Positions 10,601-11,945 of a stretch of DNA of 11,945 bases are shown here, piece by piece; within the stretch, counting starts at the first letter, position 1; each line of letters begins with the position of its first letter. The stretch spans positions 225,410 to 237,354 of the forward strand of contig MU069866.1 in NCBI GenBank assembly GCA_002284615.2, read 5' to 3'. The notes below the pieces were generated by a model. The model ran no database searches, was not told the DNA's origin, and saw nothing but the letters and a program-made list of their open reading frames with translations. The stretch comes from Dunaliella salina (Eukaryota; Chlorophyta; Chlorophyceae; Chlamydomonadales; Dunaliellaceae). Position numbers and translations under genes: made by a program.

Positions 10601-10908
10601 CATGTAAGGAACACCACAACATTTGAACATCAGCTTTGCGCATGAGCAAGCCAAATATTACCTTTCAAGCCAATTGAAGTCAAGAAATTCCCCCCAAGAG
10701 AATGAGAATGTCTCAAAGCTGCAAGGAATTGGATGTTCCACTTTGCATGCCGCATCTATTAATCTGTGCTTCATCTTTAAGAATTTCATATAAGCCCTAG
10801 AAAAGGAAACACCTGCCAATTTACTTTGGATTCAGGGACAGCCGAAGCTCCCACAAGAGGAAACCCATTACCATTTAGTCTGAGAGCTGCCTGCTGAGGA
10901 GGTGTGAG
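44..10908 (-). CDS. Partial multi-exon gene for an extracellular protein of Ig-like modules and Cys-rich linkers
   Basis: Fourteen exons join on the minus strand: 10908-10825, 10597-10538, 10074-9937, 9049-8823, 8192-8084, 7554-7459, 7116-7011, 6576-6463, 6089-6003, 5270-5230, 2272-2149, 1732-1663, 500-435, 86-44. They give 1365 bases and 455 codons without a stop, and all 13 junctions agree in phase (0,0,0,2,0,0,1,1,1,0,1,2,2). Domains in order: divergent Ig-like module 1 (residues 1-90), Cys linker (92-128), module 2 (130-265), Cys and acidic linker (265-298), module 3 (300-432), Cys linker (433-455). Modules 2 and 3 show the same series: hydrophobic A strand, YK.C, C-E-x-G-x-x-A-x-D, a strand ending in C, G-L-x-x-C, an aromatic F-strand pair, then R/K-x-V-x-I/V and C. 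This resembles DUF5011/HYR-like Ig domains. Four N-glycosylation sequons lie in module 2. Both termini are outside the window, so no signal peptide, membrane anchor or catalytic domain can be seen. A cell-surface or matrix adhesion/receptor ectodomain is likely; the function itself is unknown. Confidence 0.88.
87..434 (-). other. Intron between E13 and E14
   Basis: Bounded by GTGAGT and TTGCAG on the minus strand. The plus strand here is A-rich around 360-415. I see no repeat or further exon. Confidence 0.8.
435..500 (-). CDS. Exon E13: end of module 3 and start of Cys linker
   Basis: Sixty-six bases, phase 2 at both ends. The acceptor is ATGCAG|G and the donor TTTTG|GTGAGT. With the split Arg from E12 the peptide reads R, TSETRRVITVGSRC, PHDEQPF. 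R-R-V-I-T-V-x-x-x-C is the last strand and linker cysteine, matching TVRINEVC in E7 and REVIIVC in E3. Confidence 0.92.
766..918 (+). repeat. Dispersed repeat, left copy (inverted relative to 11690-11847)
   Basis: This stretch matches the reverse complement of 11690-11847 along its length, roughly four bases in five by eye, with a few small gaps. Shared blocks include CTGAAATTCTGTAT, ACAAGGACTC, AAATCACC and TTTGGTGCAGTGG. It carries no reading frame of note. It is probably a fragment of an interspersed repeat family. Confidence 0.85.
1125..1227. repeat. Long imperfect foldback, 30-base arms
   Basis: Arms 1125-1154 and 1198-1227 are reverse complements at 28 of 30 positions, separated by a 43-base A/T-rich loop. 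The shared core is GCATGGATGTCCTAGA. A transcript in either direction would fold into a stem about 30 base pairs long with two mismatches. It could be a small foldback element or a small-RNA precursor; the sequence alone does not decide. Confidence 0.85.
1582..1615. repeat. (CA)17 microsatellite
   Basis: Thirty-four bases of perfect CA dinucleotides. In the transcript of the minus-strand gene this is (UG)17, starting 47 bases after the E12 donor. Confidence 0.97.
1663..1732 (-). CDS. Exon E12: module 3, paired F strand
   Basis: Seventy bases. It enters in phase 1 (ATGCAG|AG) and leaves in phase 2 (GGCAG|GTGAGG). GQDEFQAGDSFEIQFSAMAN is followed by NG. G-D-x-F-x-I-x-F-x-A aligns with PGEWRLRYEV of module 2. 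Its length is not a multiple of three, so skipping it would shift the frame. A (CUG)8 tract lies upstream and a (UG)17 tract downstream in the transcript. Confidence 0.88.
1733..2148 (-). other. Intron between E11 and E12
   Basis: Bounded by GTTGGT and ATGCAG. It contains the (CAG)8 tract and nothing else recognised. The first part (2098-2148) stays open in frame with E11 but breaks phase with E12. Confidence 0.75.
1838..1861. repeat. (CAG)8 trinucleotide repeat
   Basis: Eight perfect CAG units followed by GAGCAG. In the minus-strand transcript this is an intronic (CUG)8 tract about 105 bases upstream of the E12 acceptor. The plus-strand poly-Gln frame through it is not a gene. Confidence 0.97.
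2149..2272 (-). CDS. Exon E11: module 3, Cys-rich central part
   Basis: Forty-one codons plus one base. The acceptor is GTGCAG|GT (phase 0) and the donor CCAG|GTTGGT (phase 1). The peptide starts VWACPQSSLMPADC, has further cysteines in LANPSAC, and ends GFEEAGLSYCKFEVP. G-L-x-x-C matches GLNAC of module 2. The loop between the third and fourth shared cysteines has two extra cysteines here. An alternative donor AAG|GTTACC at 2098 would add 17 codons but end in phase 0, which does not fit E12. Confidence 0.9.
3331..3388. repeat. Hairpin with 15-base arms
   Basis: Arms 3331-3345 and 3374-3388 pair at 14 of 15 positions around CCAGAATCT / AGATTCTGG. The 28-base loop holds TTTTGCACGCGCC. Further AATCAA/TTGATT pairing is possible outside the arms. 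Confidence 0.7.
4118..4744. mobile_element. MITE-like element with 27-base terminal inverted repeats
   Basis: The left terminus 4118-4144 and right terminus 4718-4744 are reverse complements at 25 of 27 bases (core AGCTACA, GACCAGTTTGAAT). The similarity continues weakly inward through AT-rich DNA with several TTCGAA sites. If the ends are taken as CCG...CGG, both flanks are TA, which would suit the Tc1/mariner target-site rule; this is suggestive, not proven. The interior is 573 bases with a GCTGAT run near 4326, a CCTAGCTAGG palindrome and no transposase frame. The size and lack of coding fit a non-autonomous DNA transposon inside an intron. Confidence 0.75.
5230..5270 (-). CDS. Exon E10: 41-base micro-exon of module 3
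   Basis: Very short exon: the acceptor CCCTCTTGCAG|GC has a fine pyrimidine tract and the donor CGA|GTAAGT is nearly perfect. It enters in phase 1 and leaves in phase 0. With the split Gly it reads GPDARDDTGDIADR, the G-x-x-A-x-D-x-x-G-D-I segment typical of the family, continuing CEP from E9 and leading into V-x-A-C of E11. One other frame is open, but only this phase fits both neighbours. Confidence 0.85.
5437..5480. repeat. 22-base tandem duplication
   Basis: Two units, 5437-5458 and 5459-5480, differ at one base (TCATCAAATG versus TCATCAGATG). Each contains GTGAAGCAA, which also occurs in the neighbouring 48-base repeat, so the two arrays may be related. Confidence 0.92.
5494..5779. repeat. 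Six-copy 48-base tandem repeat
   Basis: Units start at 5494, 5541, 5589, 5636, 5684 and 5732, with lengths 47, 48, 47, 48, 48 and 48. The consensus begins GAGCACACTCAATCATTGTG and ends AAGCACTTGGCT. The last two units are the most alike and the first four more diverged. The period is a multiple of three, so a plus-strand frame encodes a 16-residue repeat (LNHCEATEFSSTWLS-like), but nothing else suggests it is translated. Confidence 0.93.
6003..6089 (-). CDS. Exon E9: module 3, second strand
   Basis: Eighty-seven bases, phase 1 at both ends. The acceptor is TCACAG|AG and the donor CCAG|GTGGGT. The peptide DSGKSIVISERHVYKAC followed by HEEGAEAPCEP aligns with DRVSIDAQTAYKIC ... SGSELLCE of E4. 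Both cysteines and the YK.C motif are kept. Confidence 0.9.
6090..6462 (-). other. Intron between E8 and E9
   Basis: Bounded by GTGCAT and TCACAG. I see no repeat or exon in it. Confidence 0.75.
6463..6576 (-). CDS. Exon E8: acidic linker and first strand of module 3
   Basis: One hundred and fourteen bases, phase 1 at both ends. The acceptor is TTGCAG|CG and the donor CAAG|GTGCAT. The peptide has EEGCALFDGDGNDNEDEP, an Asp/Asn/Glu-rich stretch that could bind calcium (inference only), and then TPPWIRLRRVLGQ, the opening strand of module 3. The donor is the least consensus-like of the set, but the phase and the alignment to module 2 both require it. Confidence 0.85.
6577..7010 (-). other. Intron between E7 and E8
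   Basis: Bounded by GTGAGT and TTGCAG. It contains an 11-base tandem repeat (6854-6917) and nothing else recognised. Confidence 0.8.
6854..6917. repeat. 11-base tandem repeat, six units
   Basis: Units of CATGAAAGGTA at 6854, 6865, 6876, 6896 and 6907 (the last four-base variants being AATGAAAGGTA and CATGTAAGGTA), with a shortened 9-base unit CAGTAGGTA at 6887. The array lies within an intron. Confidence 0.9.
7011..7116 (-). CDS. Exon E7: end of module 2 and Cys linker
   Basis: Thirty-five codons plus one base. The acceptor is GCACAG|GT and the donor GAAA|GTGAGT (phase 1). VTNSAGFTSGVNKTVRINEV forms the last two strands of the module. It is followed by CQDGELLC and GAGTCAE, a C-x-x-G-E-x-x-C-x(4)-C linker similar to those in E3/E4 and E13/E14. 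NKT is a sequon. Confidence 0.93.
7117..7458 (-). other. Intron between E6 and E7
   Basis: Bounded by GTGGGA and GCACAG, with a T-run just upstream of the acceptor on the minus strand. I see nothing else in it. Confidence 0.8.
7459..7554 (-). CDS. Exon E6: module 2, E-F strand region
   Basis: Thirty-two codons, phase 0 at both ends. The acceptor is CTGCAG|GT and the donor GAG|GTGGGA. The peptide has FSDGLNACGF, NTSTPGEWRLRYE. G-L-x-x-C plus N-T-S-x-P-G-x-x-x-L-x-Y is the most typical signature of this Ig-like family and aligns with GLSYC in E11. NTS is a sequon. Confidence 0.92.
7555..8083 (-). other. Intron between E5 and E6
   Basis: Bounded by GTGAGT and CTGCAG. A short TGGTG-rich run lies at 7784-7822. 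Otherwise I see nothing in it. Confidence 0.8.
7784..7822. repeat. TGGTG-rich low-complexity run
   Basis: Imperfect repeats of TGGTG and ATGTGGTG on the plus strand, within an intron. Confidence 0.75.
8084..8192 (-). CDS. Exon E5: module 2, central strands
   Basis: The acceptor is TTGCAG|G and the donor GAA|GTGAGT. It starts in phase 2, finishing a Gln codon begun in E4, and ends in phase 0. The peptide opens with GAAATDTIG, which with the preceding CEQ gives C-E-Q-G-x-x-A-x-D, the counterpart of CEPGPDARD in E9/E10. SYLIQLKC supplies the third shared cysteine, and NQT is a sequon. Confidence 0.9.
8193..8822 (-). other. Intron between E4 and E5
   Basis: Bounded by GTAAGT and TTGCAG. It carries an imperfect duplication (8559-8702) and a C9 run around 8392-8401. 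No exon is needed. Confidence 0.8.
8559..8702. repeat. Imperfect direct duplication in an intron
   Basis: Blocks 8559-8612 and 8636-8702 share the order CATTCCTGTTT, then GTAGCTA or TAGCTACA, TTTGCTGC, and ACACTGCATTTG. The second block has an extra TATTTGCTGC unit, so slippage has occurred. Confidence 0.75.
8823..9049 (-). CDS. Exon E4: Cys-rich linker and first half of module 2
   Basis: This is the longest exon, 227 bases (75 codons plus two bases). The acceptor is GCTCAG|GGG and the donor CA|GTAAGT, phase 2. It begins with a linker (GERVCQEEDSGDAFC, then STEDFC), continues with a Ser/Asp/Glu-rich spacer, and enters module 2 at FPATIELEGD. The strand DRVSIDAQTAYKIC and then SGSELLCE follow; both cysteines have counterparts in E9. 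NFT is a potential N-glycosylation site. Confidence 0.92.
9050..9936 (-). other. Intron between E3 and E4
   Basis: An intron of 887 bases bounded by GTGAGT and GCTCAG. The part 9740-9880 is purine-rich with many GATGA words on the plus strand. I see no repeat array or exon. Confidence 0.75.
9937..10074 (-). CDS. Exon E3: carboxyl half of Ig-like module 1
   Basis: Forty-six codons. The acceptor is ACACAG|GT and the donor AGC|GTGAGT, phase 0. The peptide has TLPGQPWLVRYSIAEGDAW and later REVIIVCTS. The P-G-x-x-x-L-x-Y-x-I/V pattern and the closing V-x-I-V-C match the same part of module 2 (PGEWRLRYEV ... TVRINEVC). The domain therefore ends just before its first linker cysteine. Confidence 0.85.
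10075..10537 (-). other. Intron between E2 and E3
   Basis: Bounded by GTAAAG and ACACAG. A coding-like stretch around 10320-10437 is open on the minus strand with a pyrimidine-rich acceptor (CACAAG), but no donor keeps phase 0, so it is left out of the model. Confidence 0.65.
10538..10597 (-). CDS. Exon E2: module 1, middle part
   Basis: Sixty bases, 20 codons (VTSHLFLAGESDPRTVTKSK). The acceptor is ATGCAG|GT and the donor AAG|GTAAAG, both phase 0. The peptide fills the place of the G-D-x-T-x-x-V segment of Ig-like modules, and the next exon continues it with VNIPRAQPTLPG. It lacks the cysteines seen at this position in modules 2 and 3. As a symmetric 0-0 exon it could be skipped without a frameshift. 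Confidence 0.7.
10598..10824 (-). other. Intron between E1 and E2
   Basis: An intron of 227 bases, the shortest in the gene, bounded by GTAAAT and ATGCAG. Nothing else is seen. Confidence 0.7.
10825..10908 (-). CDS. Exon E1: first strand of Ig-like module 1
   Basis: Encodes LTPPQQAALRLNGNG followed by FPLVGASAVPESK. The PP and ALRLNG pattern corresponds to the opening strand of the other modules (TPPWIRLR in E8, FPATIELEGD in E4). The donor is AAA|GTAAAT, phase 0. The 5' edge is uncertain: AG acceptors at CCAG (used here), CTCAG (edge 10893, with the best pyrimidine tract) and GACAG (edge 10915) all keep this frame. No in-frame ATG lies upstream before a stop, so this is an internal exon. 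Confidence 0.65.
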
Positions 10909-10930
10909 CTGGACTCTGTCAGCTTTCTTT

Positions 10931-11280
10931 GCATTTGACTGCTGATTGTCCCTATTCGTGGATCATCACTTTGCCCACAGCATTTGGCTGCTGCTTGTAC
11001 CTGTTTGCTGAATCATTACCACACCCATCAAGCATTGAGCATCAAACACCTCAACCACCTTCATGTTACGGAACCCTGGTCAAGGGCGAGAAGGGCGAAA
11101 GCAAGGAGGAGGTCCCCGGTTTGAATCCTTGACCAGGGTGGTACAAAGTATGCCTTCTGCGGTGGTAGTCAAGGGGGGGCTCTTTCCTTAATGCACGCAG
11201 CCGTATGGCAAGCGCAAGACTTTCATTCTTTTCTATTTTTCATACCCATAGCATTTGGCTGCTATTTGTCCCTGTTTGCC
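10931..11280 (+). repeat. Three scattered copies of a 29-base repeat
   Basis: Copies begin at 10931, 10980 and 11251 with the pattern GCATTTGGCTGCTG followed by TTGTCCCTGTTTGC. The second and third agree at 26 of 29 bases; the first is more diverged. Spacing is unequal (49 and 271 bases), and the hairpin 11073-11139 lies between the last two. Confidence 0.8.
11073..11139. repeat. Perfect 13-base-pair hairpin with a tRNA-like B-box
   Basis: Arms 11073-11085 (ACCCTGGTCAAGG) and 11127-11139 pair perfectly around a purine-rich 41-base loop. GGTCCCCGGTTTGAATCC (11111-11128) looks like a tRNA variable region plus T arm, but the D and anticodon arms are missing. It may be a small structured element or a tRNA-derived repeat remnant. 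Confidence 0.8.
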
Positions 11281-11651
11281 ATATTATCAGAGGGAAGAAG
11301 CTAAGGCCCGAAATCAGGCATTTTTTGCATGCTCCTTGCTCGGTTTCCACCGGTAGCACTGGAGCATGAGGATTGCTGGCCACGGGAGACGTGCCTAATC
11401 AGCCGCGGCGTGAGCCCTAGTTCTATTCCGGTTGCATCGTGAGATGCGTGAGGATGTTGCATTTACAGAGCAAAATACAAAAAGATAGTGCATCAAGTAG
11501 AATCATCATGAGGAGGAATGGCTGTAATCAGAAAATAAAACCTGAGGCAAGTTGGAAAGTGTTTCTGGAAATACAAAAAGATGAAGACATAATACTAGGA
11601 AACAAGAAAATACACAGGTCACACATCTCACTTCCTGCAACCTGCAAGAAC

Positions 11652-11680
11652 CTGAGTTCTTTTGCAAGCAAAGAACTCAG
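11652..11680. repeat. Perfect 11-base-pair hairpin
   Basis: CTGAGTTCTTT (11652-11662) and AAAGAACTCAG (11670-11680) flank the 7-base loop TGCAAGC. It sits just outside the right copy of the dispersed repeat. There is no T-run to suggest a terminator. Confidence 0.85.
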
Positions 11681-11689
11681 TGATTTTCA

Positions 11690-11847
11690 CCACCAAATCT
11701 CAATATCTGACGACCCACTGCACCAAATTGGGTGATTCTAGGTGATTTGGAGTCCTTGTAATAAGAAAATATCATTGCAAAAAAAAAAATGGAGTGAAAA
11801 GACCCATTTGTTGGTAGGATACAGAATTTCAGTCATTTACCTTGGAG
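11690..11847 (-). repeat. Dispersed repeat, right copy
   Basis: Reverse-complement match to 766-918. It includes an A-run (11779-11789) absent from the left copy. Its minus-strand start coincides with the donor of the possible exon E0. Confidence 0.85.
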
Positions 11848-11911
11848 ACAAGGGGTGGGCGTTGCAAGCAAAGCGGAAAATTGGCGAAGCCCACGCGAGC
11901 ATTTGTGCATG
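11841..11911 (-). CDS. Possible upstream exon (E0), Cys-containing linker
   Basis: On the minus strand an open stretch ends at AAG|GTAAAT, a good donor, in phase 0, which matches exon E1. Its frame reads a plausible linker with cysteines: C, then NARVGFANFPLC, then LQRPPLVSK. It is GC-richer than its surroundings. The 5' edge is uncertain because the DNA just upstream is a CA/TG-rich low-complexity tract and the only nearby AG (CAAG) is weak. The donor also lies at the edge of a dispersed repeat, which weakens the case. Confidence 0.35.
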
Positions 11912-11913
11912 CT

Positions 11914-11945
11914 TGATTGTGTGTGCATGTGTGTATGTGCATGCA
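11914..11945. repeat. TG-rich low-complexity tract at window edge
   Basis: Alternating TGTG, GCATG and TATG words run to the end of the window. It hides the 5' edge of the possible exon E0. Confidence 0.7.

Larger units (their letters stand above)
10916..11840 (-). other. Upstream stretch, probably another intron
   Basis: No exon could be supported between E1 and the possible E0. The stretch holds a three-copy short repeat (10931-11280), a 13-base-pair hairpin (11073-11139), a second hairpin (11652-11680) and the right copy of the dispersed repeat (11690-11847). Confidence 0.6.

Noticed and set aside
11073..11145. Possible tRNA gene
   Set aside because: The acceptor stem and B-box resemble a tRNA, but the T stem pairs at only three of five positions, the length is too short and there is no D or anticodon arm.

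Overview
The window looks like nuclear DNA of an intron-rich eukaryote, most likely a green alga. It has no bacterial-type operon or long reading frame. Instead there are short, GC-richer coding islands on the minus strand, each bounded by GT and AG splice signals, lying in AT-richer DNA full of microsatellites, hairpins and repeat remnants. The assignment to chlorophyte algae rests on the protein's module pattern and on the (CA)n and (CAG)n-rich introns. It is an inference, and the species cannot be named.

The main content is one large minus-strand gene that enters from the right and leaves on the left. I could trace 14 consecutive exons (10908 down to 44). Every junction has a GT donor, an AG acceptor and a matching reading phase, giving 455 continuous codons with no internal stop. 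A further upstream exon near 11841-11911 is possible. Start and stop codons both lie outside the window. The exons encode a secreted or extracellular modular protein: Ig-like beta-sandwich modules, resembling the bacterial-surface Ig-like (DUF5011/HYR-like) fold, alternate with short cysteine-rich linkers. Module 1 (about residues 1-90) is divergent and has no internal cysteine. Modules 2 (about 130-265) and 3 (about 300-432) share four internal cysteines at matching places, and all three end in the same V..C linker signature.

About 88 percent of the window is intron or flank. From left to right: an intron with one copy of a dispersed repeat, a long imperfect foldback (1125-1227) and a (CA)17 tract; an intron with (CAG)8; a 2957-base intron carrying a terminal-inverted-repeat element (4118-4744); an intron with six copies of a 48-base tandem repeat (5494-5779); introns with small tandem repeats; and an upstream stretch (10916-11840) with a 13-base-pair hairpin, a three-copy 29-base repeat and an inverted second copy of the dispersed repeat found near the left end. 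No second protein gene, rRNA, intact tRNA or CRISPR array could be supported.
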